NCBI GenBank assembly: GCA_934162205.1
Contig: CAKPIA010000009.1
Span: forward strand, 3,529 to 67,528
DNA length: 64,000 nucleotides
Origin: an uncultured Clostridia bacterium
GTDB lineage: Bacteria > Bacillota > Clostridia > TANB77 > CAG-508
Direction of reading: 5' to 3'
The position numbers and the translations under genes were made by a program. The notes beneath the pieces are model-generated. The model did not search any database, had not been told where the DNA came from, and worked only from the letters and a program-made list of their open reading frames with translations. Numbering within the stretch: position 1 is the first letter of the stretch; every line of letters begins with the position of its first letter. Positions 44,822 through 54,178 of this stretch are shown here, in pieces.

Positions 44822-46546
44822 TTAATTTTCAACTGAGTTTATTAGTTTCATTTCTTCATTTCTTTTTACTTTTTTTGTTGTTGTTTTTATTAATTCTTTA
44901 TCTGTTATAATCATGTTTTTTATGTATTTATATGGTGGAAATGTTTTATTTATTTCTTTTACTTTTTGCCATAAAATCTCTCTTATTTCTTCTTCGGTAA
45001 TACTTGGATTTTCTTTTGATAAATAATCTTTGTTGTAAACTATTTTTACTGATAATTTTATATCATTTTTGTCCTTTTTATCTGGTATTCCATAAACCAT
45101 ACATTCTTCTACTTCTTCTAATTGATTAATTACAGCTTCTAATTCTTCTGGAAATACTTTTTTACCATTTTTTAATACTATCATATCTTTTTTTCTTCCA
45201 GTTATAAATACATATCCTTTTTTATCCATATATCCTAAGTCACCTGTATGGAACCATCCGTTTTTTATAACCGCTTCTGTAGCTTCTTCATTTTCATAAT
45301 ATCCAAGCATAACATTTGGACCTCTTGCAATTAACTCTCCAATTCCATTTTCATCTTTATTTTCAAATTTTATTTCTACATTTGTCATAGGAACACCTAT
45401 TGAACCATATTTTTGTTTAAAACTATTTTCTGCACATATAACTGGTGCTGTTTCTGTTAATCCATATCCTTGAACTAATTCTATTCCTAATTCATTAAAT
45501 CCTTTAGCAACTTCTTTTCTTAATGGTGCTCCACCAGATATAACAAATCTTAAACTTCCACCTAACTCGTCTATAATTGCTTTAAATAATTTTTTTCTAA
45601 TATCTATATGGAATTTTAAAAGTACATTACTTAATTTTTTTGCAAATGCAATAGCTTTTGTTTTTCCCTTTTTTTCTATTCCTTTTTGTATATTCTTGTA
45701 AATTGCCTCAACTAACAAAGGAACACCTACAAATACAGATACTTTATATTCTTTTAAGTTTTGTGCTACATATCTTAAACCATCTGGAAATGCTGTTGCT
45801 ACTCCACAAGCTAACATCATTATCATTTCTGTTGATCCAAATATATGGTGAAATGGTAAAAATGCTAAATTAACATCTGTTGGAAAAATTCCTTCTACTA
45901 ATTGCATAGCATATATATTTGATGCTATATTCCTTTGTGATAACATTACTGCTTTTGATTTTGATGTTGTTCCTGATGTGAATAATAATATATTCATTTT
46001 ATAGCAATCTATTGATGTGTTTATATATTCATCATTTCCAAAGTCTATTTCTTTTCTTCCTTGTTCTATTAATTTATGAATATCTAAATAATTTTCTTTT
46101 TCATTCATACAAATATATTCTTTAATACTTGTGTTATTTTTTTCTTTTATTTGTTCTATATTTTCTATATATTTTTCATCAAAAACTACAACTTCTGCTT
46201 TACTTCTTTTTAAACTATTTTCTAATTCTTCTAGTTGTAATTCTTTATCTATAGGAACAGATACTATTCCCCCTAATAAATTTGCTAAATGTGTTAATAC
46301 CCATTCATATTTATTTCTACCAACTATTGCAATTCTTTTGTCTTTATAACCTAGTTTAAATAAAGCTGTTCCTAAACAGTTTACTTCTTGTAATAATCTT
46401 TCATATGAAATATTTTCATATTCTATTCCTTCTTTTGTTTTATGTTTTAATATAAATGCTGTATTATCTTTGTACTTTTCAACTGAATGGTACAGAATTT
46501 CTTTTACACTATTAAATTCTGTTGCTTCAAAATATTCTTTTTTCAT
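44822..46546 (-). CDS. AMP-binding acyl-CoA/acyl-ACP synthetase
   Basis: This ANL-family enzyme of 574 residues activates a carboxylic acid via acyl-AMP. Motifs are LLFTSGTTSKSKAVMLS (about 188-204), AFLPFHHIFGSTE, GYGLTETAPVI (about 358-368), HTGDLGYMDKKGYVFITGRKKDMI and a C-terminal KTTTKKVKRNE (catalytic Lys). It resembles long-chain fatty-acid ligases, but chain length cannot be read. AGAAGGAG precedes the ATG. It is monocistronic, with a terminator. Confidence 0.9.
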   Translation of the reverse strand: MKKEYFEATEFNSVKEILYHSVEKYKDNTAFILKHKTKEGIEYENISYERLLQEVNCLGTALFKLGYKDKRIAIVGRNKYEWVLTHLANLLGGIVSVPIDKELQLEELENSLKRSKAEVVVFDEKYIENIEQIKEKNNTSIKEYICMNEKENYLDIHKLIEQGRKEIDFGNDEYINTSIDCYKMNILLFTSGTTSKSKAVMLSQRNIASNIYAMQLVEGIFPTDVNLAFLPFHHIFGSTEMIMMLACGVATAFPDGLRYVAQNLKEYKVSVFVGVPLLVEAIYKNIQKGIEKKGKTKAIAFAKKLSNVLLKFHIDIRKKLFKAIIDELGGSLRFVISGGAPLRKEVAKGFNELGIELVQGYGLTETAPVICAENSFKQKYGSIGVPMTNVEIKFENKDENGIGELIARGPNVMLGYYENEEATEAVIKNGWFHTGDLGYMDKKGYVFITGRKKDMIVLKNGKKVFPEELEAVINQLEEVEECMVYGIPDKKDKNDIKLSVKIVYNKDYLSKENPSITEEEIREILWQKVKEINKTFPPYKYIKNMIITDKELIKTTTKKVKRNEEMKLINSVEN

Positions 46547-46664
46547 AATTTTCTCCTTCTAATATATTAGATACTAAATTATCACAAAATATGCCTTTCT
46601 GTCAATTAACTGACCGCATCTTCTAAAAGCAAATCTTACTTTACAAAACTTTTATATCACAAAT

Positions 46665-46688
46665 AAAAAACAGTTAATTTTATAACTG
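46665..46688 (-). terminator. Terminator of the PflX-like gene
   Basis: CAGTTA/TAACTG with a 6-nt loop, followed on the minus strand by TTTTTTATTTG, starts 8 nt past the stop codon. Confidence 0.65.
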
Positions 46689-46695
46689 CTTTTTA

Positions 46696-47592
46696 TTATA
46701 CATCCCATTTTGGTACATATTCTTCTTCATGTTCTCCTAATTCTTGAATATAACCATTTTCTATATCAAGATCATATAAATAATTTTCTACTTTTTCATA
46801 TTCTTCTTTTGTTAATTTTCTATTTATATCTCTTATTTGTTTTGCTTTATATGTTGGAAAATATTGTGCCATTACACTAACATAAACATCTTTATTCATA
46901 TTTTCTTTTATCCATTTTAATACTTTTTTACTATTTTCTATGTTATTTGGTAATATTAAATGTCTTATTATTAAACCTTTTTCTATTATTCCATCATTAT
47001 TTAATTTAGGACTCCCTACCTGTCTATACATTTCTTTTATAGCAGTAGTTGCTATTTCAAAATAGTTTTTAACTTTAGAATATTCTAAACCTAAATTATC
47101 TTCTGCATATTTTAAATCTGGTAAATATATATCTATATAACCTTCTAACATTTTTAGGGTTTCTACATTTTCATATCCATTTGTATTATAAATAATTGGA
47201 ATTTTTAATCCGTTTACTCTTGCAATTTTTATTGCTTCTATTATTTGTGGTACATAGCTTGTTGGTGTTACTAAGTTTATATTATTTACATTTCTATTTT
47301 GTTGTTCTAAAAATATCTCCGCTAATCTTTCTATTGTTATTTCTTTTCCTTTTCCTTGCTGACTTATTTCATAATTTTGACAAAACACACAATTCATATT
47401 GCAATTAGAAAAAAATATTGTTCCTGAACCATTTTCTCCACTAACACATGGTTCTTCAAAATCATGCACTGAGTATAATGCAATTTTTACTTTATCGTTT
47501 GATTTACATCTTCCTACTTGTCCATTATTTCTATTTATTCCACACATATGTGGACATATACTACATTTTTCTAGTTCTTTACAATTTACCAT
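46696..47592 (-). CDS. PflX-like radical SAM protein
   Basis: This is a 298-residue radical SAM protein related to pyruvate formate-lyase activating enzymes (COG1313). The cluster site is SNCNMNCVFCQNYE (CX3CX2C, about residues 66-79). An N-terminal Cys set, CSICPHMCGINR, may hold a second cluster. Other parts are NLVTPTSYVPQI and IYLPDLKYAEDN. The activated glycyl-radical partner is not in the window. It follows the amidase gene by 12 nt. Confidence 0.87.
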   Translation of the reverse strand: MVNCKELEKCSICPHMCGINRNNGQVGRCKSNDKVKIALYSVHDFEEPCVSGENGSGTIFFSNCNMNCVFCQNYEISQQGKGKEITIERLAEIFLEQQNRNVNNINLVTPTSYVPQIIEAIKIARVNGLKIPIIYNTNGYENVETLKMLEGYIDIYLPDLKYAEDNLGLEYSKVKNYFEIATTAIKEMYRQVGSPKLNNDGIIEKGLIIRHLILPNNIENSKKVLKWIKENMNKDVYVSVMAQYFPTYKAKQIRDINRKLTKEEYEKVENYLYDLDIENGYIQELGEHEEEYVPKWDV

Positions 47593-47604
47593 TTTCTACC
47601 TCTT

Positions 47605-48099
47605 TTAATATTTTCTTATTCCATTTATATGTATAAATCTTATATTTTTAAAACTATAACTACTTACTCTTTTACTAAATGAATCATCCGTATGTGATGA
47701 TGTATAAATGTTGTCTAAATCTTTATTATCTATATTAACAATAATTAATGAATGTGTAAAGTTATTTCCATCAAATGTTAATTGGATAATATCTCCTATT
47801 TGTATATTATTTATTTCAGTTTTTTCTCCAAATGGTCCTACACTTTTATTGTTTACTAAAAATTTATATAAAAATTCTACTCCTGTCCATGATGGTGACT
47901 TCTTATTTCCATTTATATAATACCATCCATTGTTTTTATTATAATTCATTATTTGACTTCCTGCAAATATACATTGTGAAATAAAATTTGTACAATCTCC
48001 TCCAATATCATCAAAATTATAGTATCTTGGATTTCTATCATATGCCCATTTTTCAGCATATTTTATCGCTAATGTTCTATTATAAATAATCTCTTTCAT
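47605..48099 (-). CDS. Amidase_6 domain protein
   Basis: This 164-residue protein carries the Amidase_6 fold, with AIKYAEKWAYDRNPRYY and the catalytic Cys in GGDCTNFISQCI (about residues 34-45). Its His and partner residues fall in NFTHSLIIVN and SSHTDDSF. No signal peptide is visible, so it would be cytosolic unless non-classically released. Family members are often spore- or wall-associated in Clostridia; no direct evidence here. GGAGGAA lies before the ATG. Confidence 0.85.
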   Translation of the reverse strand: MKEIIYNRTLAIKYAEKWAYDRNPRYYNFDDIGGDCTNFISQCIFAGSQIMNYNKNNGWYYINGNKKSPSWTGVEFLYKFLVNNKSVGPFGEKTEINNIQIGDIIQLTFDGNNFTHSLIIVNIDNKDLDNIYTSSHTDDSFSKRVSSYSFKNIRFIHINGIRKY

Positions 48100-48141
48100 A
48101 TTTCCTCCAAAAATATTAATAATGTATAATTATATAATATT

Positions 48142-48169
48142 AAAAAGTGTAGATTATTCTACACTTTTT
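48142..48169 (-). terminator. Terminator overlapping the end of the ABC permease gene
   Basis: A perfect 12-bp stem AAAAAGTGTAGA/TCTACACTTTTT has the permease stop codon in its loop. T-runs flank it on both strands. Confidence 0.85.
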
Positions 48170-51100
48170 AATGAATCTATCATATTAATATTTTTTATTT
48201 TCTTTTTCATTAATAAGTTTGTTATTAATGTAAATGAAATTGTTACTATTGCAGATATAAATAGATTTACTATATTTATATCTTTAGCTAAAAAAATAGT
48301 TTCAACTTCTGCACTTTGTATTATTATTCCTAATATTCCCATTCCTAATCCTAAGCCTAATATTGTTCCAAATATTGTTAAAATAATATTTTCTCTAAAT
48401 ACATAGCTTTCTAATTCTTTTTTGTAAAATCCTAGTAATTTTATTGTTGCTAATTCTCTTTTTCTTTCTTCTATGTTTATATTATTTAAATTTACAAGTA
48501 CTGTAAAAGAAAGTAAACTTGCACATCCTATAAATAAAATAACTATACTCATTAAACTTCCTAAACTTGTTTGGAATTCATTGTTTAAGTTTTTCTCTAA
48601 AATTACACTTGCAACTTTATCATTTTCTTTTAATTTATCACTTAATTTTATTTCATCATCATTTGATAAATTGTCATCTGTAAGATTTACAAATATTTCA
48701 TTATATTTTATATCTTTACCATGTATTCTTTTATAAACTCCTGGTGTTAAATAAACATAATTATATAGATAATTTTCAGATATTCCTGTTACTTTTACAG
48801 AAGCAGTTGCATCCCCATCAATTATTTTTATTTTTTCTCCTACTTTTACATCTAGTATATTTGCTAATTTTTCTGTAATTATTACTCCATCATCATTAAG
48901 TTTTAATTTATCTTGAGATTTTCTTTCTTGAAGTCCAATATATTTATCTGCATCTTCTCCTGACATTACAATATAAAATACGTCTTTTGTATTATCATTT
49001 GCTTCTACTGTAAAAGTTTGTTGATTTACAGGAGTTAATTCTTTTACATGTTCTTGATCTTTAATATATTTTTCTACTTCTTTTATTTCTTCTTCACTTA
49101 ATTCTTTTTGTAAATATACTTCCATTGATAATTTTTTAATGTCTTTAAATTGTTTTTCACCTATACCATTTATTGCACTTTGCAAACCTAATCCCGCATA
49201 AATAAGAGCTGTACATCCTGCAATTCCTACAAGTGTCATTAACAATCTTCTTTTATATCTAAATATATTTCTAAAACAAATTTTAAATAAGAAATCTAGC
49301 CTTTTCCATATAAAAGGAATTTTTTCTAATAAAATATTTTTTCCTTCTTTTGTGGCTTTTGGTCTCATCAAACTTGCTGCATTTTCTTTTAATGATTTTG
49401 ATGTTATTATTAAAGTAACTAATACTGTTGATAATAACGAAATAATTGTAGCAATTAATGTATATTTCCAATCAATTCTTGTTGATAAATTTGGTAAGTC
49501 ATATAAACTACTATATGACACAAATAATATTTGCACTATTAATGTAGTTCCTATTATTGTACCTAATAAAACTCCTATAACTGCTGTTGCTAAAGCAAAT
49601 TTTATGTATCTAGAAATTATAGTTTGTTTACTATATCCTAAAGCTTTTAATGTTCCTATATTTTTTCTATCTTCTTCTATCATTCTTGTTATTGTTGTTA
49701 TTGTAACTAATGCAGCTACAACAAAGAACATTACTGGGAATATTTTTCCCATTATTGCAATTTTTTCTAAGTCATCTTTTAATGACTTAAATCCACTATT
49801 TTTATATAATGGTGTTTCTTCTGTTACATATTTAAATTGATTTAACTCATCTTTTTTGTCATTTAATTTTTCTCTTGCTTCTGCGACCTTTTGCTCAATA
49901 TTTTTATTTTTTAATTCTTCTTTTGATTTTTCTATTTTTTCTCTTGACTCTTTTATTGTTTGATATTTAGCATTAAGTTCATTGCTGTTTATTCCATATG
50001 TTAAGTCTTCTAAAGAAGAAAACAAGTTATATAACTCTGTTTGAGAAGAATTTATATTTTCTTTTATTTCAGTTACTTGTTTTTTTGTATTTTCTAATTG
50101 AGTATTTTTTTCTTGGTAACTTTTATCTATTTCTTCGTATTCTTCATTTTTCTTATTATAATCATAATACATTGAATTTGTTTTTTTACTTAATTCAACA
50201 AATTCACTTTCTTCATCTAAAGAATATATTTCATATAAATTTTTATCTATATTATTTTCTAATTCTTCTAATTCACTTTTTAAGTTAATTGTTTTGGGTT
50301 TTAACTCTGTACAATCATCTTCTAATTTTTTTTGTTCTTCTTCATATTTATTTAATTGTTCATATAAATTTGCTATTGTATTTTTCTTTTCTAAAACTCT
50401 TTGATATAAAGAATTTGATTTATAATAATTTGCAACAACATATAAAATATCAGTAATTCCAGAGTTAACTTGTAATTGAAATTGTTTTATTTGATTATTT
50501 ACTGTATCTACATAATTTTCAACTTTTTTTATTGTTTCTTCGTTTTCTGAAATTTTATCAGCTGATTCTTTATATATATTGTCATATTTTTCTTTTGCAA
50601 TGTTTTCGTTTATTTTTTCTATATCTGGTACTATATCATCTAATTTATCTTTATATTCATCTGAAAATCTACTAATATTTTTGTCTATATCTGTTTTTAT
50701 ATATACAGCTGTGTATTCTTCCATTTTAAATACTGATTCTTTAAGCATTATATACCCATTTAACTCTCCTGTTAGAAGAGATGTATTTCCATAGAACTTT
50801 GATAAATATATAGGTGTTTTAGTAACACCTACTATTTCAAATTCTTTATAGTTTAAATAATCATCTAAATTAGTATCGTCTTTTCTATATACTTTTATTT
50901 TTTCCCCAATTTTATATCCATACATATCTATAATTCTTGAACTTACTAGACATTCATAATCTTTTTCTATATCTCTACCTTCAGATATATCATTTTTATT
51001 CATATTAGAATTTTCTTTTAAAGATGCTAATCTAATAGCAATATCTTTTTCACCAAATTCTGCTAACACATCACATGTATGAATTCCTTGTACTTCTTTT

Positions 51101-51354
51101 ACATGTTCATTTTCTTTGAATTTATCTACATCCTCATTTTTATATCCAAGATTTGATTGCAATGCAATATCAAAAACATCTTTTTCTTTCATATATTCTT
51201 CTGCTGTTGATTTCATTGCTGGAGAAACTGAATTCATTCCAATAAAGAAAGCTGTTCCTAGCATTATGATAAGTACTATTGAAACAAATCTACCAAAATT
51301 ATTTTTGAACATTTTTTTACTATCTTTTAAATATGCTTGTTTCATTTTTACCAT
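48154..51354 (-). CDS. FtsX/MacB-type ABC transporter permease with long coiled-coil
   Basis: This is a 1066-residue permease of the FtsX/MacB_PCD type. It has an N-terminal helix (FVSIVLIIMLGTAFFIG) and a large extracellular part. The latter contains a coiled-coil of about 250 residues (roughly 255-510, rich in Glu/Lys/Asn, IKEN-type heptads). Two FtsX membrane modules follow (KIFPVMFFVVAALVTITT to LIITSKSLKENAASL, and SIVILFIGCASLLSF onward). The architecture is that of exporters or mechanotransmission complexes rather than importers. It overlaps the ATPase gene by 7 nt. Confidence 0.88.
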   Translation of the reverse strand: MVKMKQAYLKDSKKMFKNNFGRFVSIVLIIMLGTAFFIGMNSVSPAMKSTAEEYMKEKDVFDIALQSNLGYKNEDVDKFKENEHVKEVQGIHTCDVLAEFGEKDIAIRLASLKENSNMNKNDISEGRDIEKDYECLVSSRIIDMYGYKIGEKIKVYRKDDTNLDDYLNYKEFEIVGVTKTPIYLSKFYGNTSLLTGELNGYIMLKESVFKMEEYTAVYIKTDIDKNISRFSDEYKDKLDDIVPDIEKINENIAKEKYDNIYKESADKISENEETIKKVENYVDTVNNQIKQFQLQVNSGITDILYVVANYYKSNSLYQRVLEKKNTIANLYEQLNKYEEEQKKLEDDCTELKPKTINLKSELEELENNIDKNLYEIYSLDEESEFVELSKKTNSMYYDYNKKNEEYEEIDKSYQEKNTQLENTKKQVTEIKENINSSQTELYNLFSSLEDLTYGINSNELNAKYQTIKESREKIEKSKEELKNKNIEQKVAEAREKLNDKKDELNQFKYVTEETPLYKNSGFKSLKDDLEKIAIMGKIFPVMFFVVAALVTITTITRMIEEDRKNIGTLKALGYSKQTIISRYIKFALATAVIGVLLGTIIGTTLIVQILFVSYSSLYDLPNLSTRIDWKYTLIATIISLLSTVLVTLIITSKSLKENAASLMRPKATKEGKNILLEKIPFIWKRLDFLFKICFRNIFRYKRRLLMTLVGIAGCTALIYAGLGLQSAINGIGEKQFKDIKKLSMEVYLQKELSEEEIKEVEKYIKDQEHVKELTPVNQQTFTVEANDNTKDVFYIVMSGEDADKYIGLQERKSQDKLKLNDDGVIITEKLANILDVKVGEKIKIIDGDATASVKVTGISENYLYNYVYLTPGVYKRIHGKDIKYNEIFVNLTDDNLSNDDEIKLSDKLKENDKVASVILEKNLNNEFQTSLGSLMSIVILFIGCASLLSFTVLVNLNNINIEERKRELATIKLLGFYKKELESYVFRENIILTIFGTILGLGLGMGILGIIIQSAEVETIFLAKDINIVNLFISAIVTISFTLITNLLMKKKIKNINMIDSLKSVE

Positions 51355-52049
51355 TCTACCTCTTCTATTGATACTGGTTTATCATTTACTAAGTTTTCTT
51401 CTATTTTTCCACTTCTCATTTTTATAATTCTATCTGCCATTGGCGCAATCGCTTGATTATGTGTAATTATTAATACTGTCATATTGTTTTTTCTAGCAGT
51501 ATCTTGAAGTAATTTTAAAACTTCTTTTCCTGTTTTATAATCTAATGCTCCTGTTGGTTCGTCGCATAATAATATTTTAGGATTTTTTGCAATTGCTCTA
51601 GCAATTGCGACTCTTTGTTGCTCTCCACCTGATAATTGTGATGGAAAGTTTCTCATTCTGTTTGACAATCCTACTTGATCTAAAACCATTTCTGGTCTTA
51701 ATGTATTTCTACATATTTGAGTTGCAAGTTCAACATTTTCTAAAGCATTTAAATTTTGAACTAAATTATAAAATTGGAATACAAATCCTATATCATTTCT
51801 TCTATATTCTGTAAGTTGAACTTCATTATAATTTGATATATCTCTTCCATCTATAATAACTCTTCCATATGTTAAGTTGTCCATACCACCTAGTATATTA
51901 AGTAATGTCGTTTTGCCAGCACCACTTGCTCCAACTATTACAACTATTTCCCCTTTATTTATTTCAAAAGAAATATCATCTACTGCTGTTACTTCTATGT
52001 CACCTGTTTTATATTTTTTTGTTAATCCATTTACTTCTATAAAACTCAT
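51348..52049 (-). CDS. ABC transporter ATPase (LolD/MacB type)
   Basis: This 233-residue ATP-binding subunit has Walker A VGASGAGKTTLLN (about residues 39-51), the Q-loop FVFQFYNLV, the signature LSGGEQQRVAIARA, Walker B ILLCDEPTGALD and the H-loop ITHNQAI. It pairs with the permease that overlaps its 3' end. Export of a peptide, lipid or lipoprotein is typical for the class; the actual substrate is unknown. Confidence 0.95.
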   Translation of the reverse strand: MSFIEVNGLTKKYKTGDIEVTAVDDISFEINKGEIVVIVGASGAGKTTLLNILGGMDNLTYGRVIIDGRDISNYNEVQLTEYRRNDIGFVFQFYNLVQNLNALENVELATQICRNTLRPEMVLDQVGLSNRMRNFPSQLSGGEQQRVAIARAIAKNPKILLCDEPTGALDYKTGKEVLKLLQDTARKNNMTVLIITHNQAIAPMADRIIKMRSGKIEENLVNDKPVSIEEVEW

Positions 52050-52065
52050 TTTTATTCTCCTTATT

Positions 52066-52110
52066 AAAAAAAGACAACAAAAAATATTTTATTATTTTTT
52101 GTTATCTTTT
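52066..52110 (-). terminator. Terminator downstream of the second prepilin/lectin gene
   Basis: A 17-bp stem with one G-U pair (AAAGATAACAAAAAATA arm) is followed by TTTTTTTAAT on the minus strand. Confidence 0.75.
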
Positions 52111-52202
52111 GTAAATTTTAATCATTTTACCATTTTTACAAAATATAATCAATATTTTTATTAAATTTAAACAATTTTGTGATAAAAAGTTCATAATTTA
52201 CA

Positions 52203-52340
52203 CTAAAAAACCAAGCACGCACGAAAGCTATTAGCAAAGTATGGACCGCCTGCACGATTGAAAGCAAATGCACCTGCATTAGAACTATTATTGTAATAGC
52301 ATCCACGTTCGAAAAACGGTTTATCCGTATGAACAAAGTA
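52203..52340 (-). other. Candidate DGR variable region (VR)
   Basis: The last 45 codons of the lectin gene encode Asn/Ser/Gly/Tyr-rich surface residues and end in a conserved FRxCLVF with a GC-rich TTTCGTGCGTGCTTGG, resembling an initiation-of-mutagenic-homing site. Boundaries are approximate. Confidence 0.5.
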
Positions 52341-53918
52341 AGAGTAATCGCCATTCCAGCTTGTAGTGCCACTTCCAGCTGTTGATGTTTCTAATATTGC
52401 ATCTCCATATCCATATGTTGCTGTTTTTAAATTATTATATTCTGTCCAGTTATTTGCATCAGTATCATTTATAGAATTATATGGATATACAGTTACATAT
52501 TTTGTACTTAACGTTTTATAGCCTTCTGAATTTGCTGTTGTATTTGCAAATGATGAACCATATGTACTTAAGCTTGGATTACCATTTGTTATATATCCTG
52601 CTACTCTTTCCCATACACATCCCCTTATATCAAATACTCCACTCATATTATTTGTACTACTTGCATTTACTCCTAATGCTGTACTTTCTGCATATCCTGT
52701 TACTGCATAAATATATTTTGAATTTAAATTATTTAAATTTTTACTATTTATCGTTACTTCTGTTCTATTTCTTCCACAACTACTTTGTGTTAAATATGCT
52801 ACTGCTCCCCATTCACTATTTTTCATTAAATGACTTGCATTAGTATTTCCACTTAATCCATAAAATGCTGTTGCACTATCTATCTCTTGTGATATTGTGT
52901 AACTATCACCAATGCTTATATTGTTATATGCATATGTTAATGGTTTAAATACTGGATATGATAGTTTCTCTTTTCCTTCTGCAGTTAATGTTTGGCTTAA
53001 CGCATTTGTTGCATAAGAGCTATTAAAACTTGTATAACTTGAATTTGAATATACAACTTTACTTACATCTGTTGTAGGCTCTGTTGCTGTTCCATTACTA
53101 TTTAATGTTTGGCTGCATTGTTGAAATCCTGCTGAATACTTTGCCACCCAAAATCCTGGTATTTCGCTATCCCATTCTCCATTCATAAAATGAGTTAAGC
53201 TTCCATCTATAAATGCAGGATGAATATATGTATATCCTGTATCTACTGTTGTTTTAGTTGTTGGTATAAATTTTACATTTATTGTTTTTGTATCTGTTTC
53301 TATACAATATTCATATCTTGGTATCCATACCCAATAACTTCCATCTTTTGTTACTGCATTTGCCCATTTTTGATTTTCGTAATCATACCACTTGTCTTTA
53401 TTATCCTCTGTTACTTTTATTTCATTTCCGTTTTCATCCCAATATATTGCTGTCATTCCTTCTGCTAGTTTTGGAGTATTTACCTTTCCATTCCAACTTC
53501 CGTCTGATGTAAAGACTTCATCTTTTTTATCATCATCTTTTCCTATTGTATTTGTTGTTATTGTTCCATCTGCTGTTATTGTTATTTCATAACTTTCTTT
53601 TTTTACTGTCCATGGTAAGTTATCATCTGTTGATTTTGTTATTGTTGTTCCATTTATTTTATTTATTTCTTCATCTAATGTTTTTAAATCTATATTTGCT
53701 GTATCATTTATTCTTGACGCTATTACCGCTAATTTTACTTGTTCTTCAAATTCTGCTTTAGAATTTGCTTCTTTGGCATTTGTTGCTTGTTTTAGTATTC
53801 CATTATTTCCTGTTAACATATTTATTGTTACTCCTGCAAGTATCAATAAAATTATTATGGTTATTACTAAAGCTATTAATGTAATACCTTTCTCTAATCT
53901 TTCGTTCCTTTGTTTCAT
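52203..53918 (-). CDS. Prepilin-type N-terminus with FGE-like C-type-lectin domain, DGR-target-like, paralogue 2
   Basis: This 571-residue surface protein shares its first 115 residues with paralogue 1 (KGITLIALVITIIILLILAG prepilin-like helix, then NNGILKQATNAKEA and FEEQVKLAVIASR). A GSYWVWIPRYEYCIETD block and an FGE/C-type-lectin module follow (SGVFDIRGCVWERVAGY). The last 45 residues read RGCYYNNSSNAG..FNRAGGPYF..SFRACLVF, the layout of variable regions in diversity-generating retroelement targets. This terminal stretch (about 52203-52370) is much more GC-rich than the rest of the gene. GAGGAGG precedes the ATG. No reverse transcriptase or template repeat is in the window. Confidence 0.82.
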   Translation of the reverse strand: MKQRNERLEKGITLIALVITIIILLILAGVTINMLTGNNGILKQATNAKEANSKAEFEEQVKLAVIASRINDTANIDLKTLDEEINKINGTTITKSTDDNLPWTVKKESYEITITADGTITTNTIGKDDDKKDEVFTSDGSWNGKVNTPKLAEGMTAIYWDENGNEIKVTEDNKDKWYDYENQKWANAVTKDGSYWVWIPRYEYCIETDTKTINVKFIPTTKTTVDTGYTYIHPAFIDGSLTHFMNGEWDSEIPGFWVAKYSAGFQQCSQTLNSNGTATEPTTDVSKVVYSNSSYTSFNSSYATNALSQTLTAEGKEKLSYPVFKPLTYAYNNISIGDSYTISQEIDSATAFYGLSGNTNASHLMKNSEWGAVAYLTQSSCGRNRTEVTINSKNLNNLNSKYIYAVTGYAESTALGVNASSTNNMSGVFDIRGCVWERVAGYITNGNPSLSTYGSSFANTTANSEGYKTLSTKYVTVYPYNSINDTDANNWTEYNNLKTATYGYGDAILETSTAGSGTTSWNGDYSYFVHTDKPFFERGCYYNNSSNAGAFAFNRAGGPYFANSFRACLVF

Positions 53919-53995
53919 AAAAAGATTTCCTCCTCTTATTTTATCATCTATATATTTTTAAATTTAATAACTTATTTTACTTTTAATTAAAAAAC

Positions 53996-54050
53996 AAAAA
54001 AGATAGCAATAAAAACCTATACACTTATAGGCTTTATTGCTATCTTTTTT
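53996..54050. terminator. Strong bidirectional terminator upstream of paralogue 2 and downstream of the rpn-type gene
   Basis: A perfect 18-bp stem (AAAAAAGATAGCAATAAA arm) has an inner CCTATA/TATAGG hairpin and T-runs on both sides. Confidence 0.8.
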
Positions 54051-54076
54051 ATATTTATTATATTTATCAAATTACT

Positions 54077-54095
54077 TGTGTGTGTGTGTGTGTGT
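54077..54095. repeat. (TG)9 dinucleotide microsatellite
   Basis: Nine TG units plus one T sit between the terminator at 53996 and the Rpn gene end. This is the only dinucleotide tract of such length that I saw. It is outside coding sequence. Confidence 0.9.
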
Positions 54096-54178
54096 ACTCC
54101 CGCAAGGGTTTCATCTATTGTTTGCATTTATATTGTTCCTCTTTTGTTTTTATATTAATAAGTATATTATTTTCAATA

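Noticed and set aside
52203..53918. A complete diversity-generating retroelement
   Set aside because: No reverse transcriptase, accessory gene or adenine-rich template repeat is found within the window; only a target-like gene is supported.
54061..54130. (TG)9 tract as a phase-variation switch in a coding sequence
   Set aside because: The tract is intergenic, beyond the Rpn stop codon, and changing its length would not alter a reading frame that I can see.
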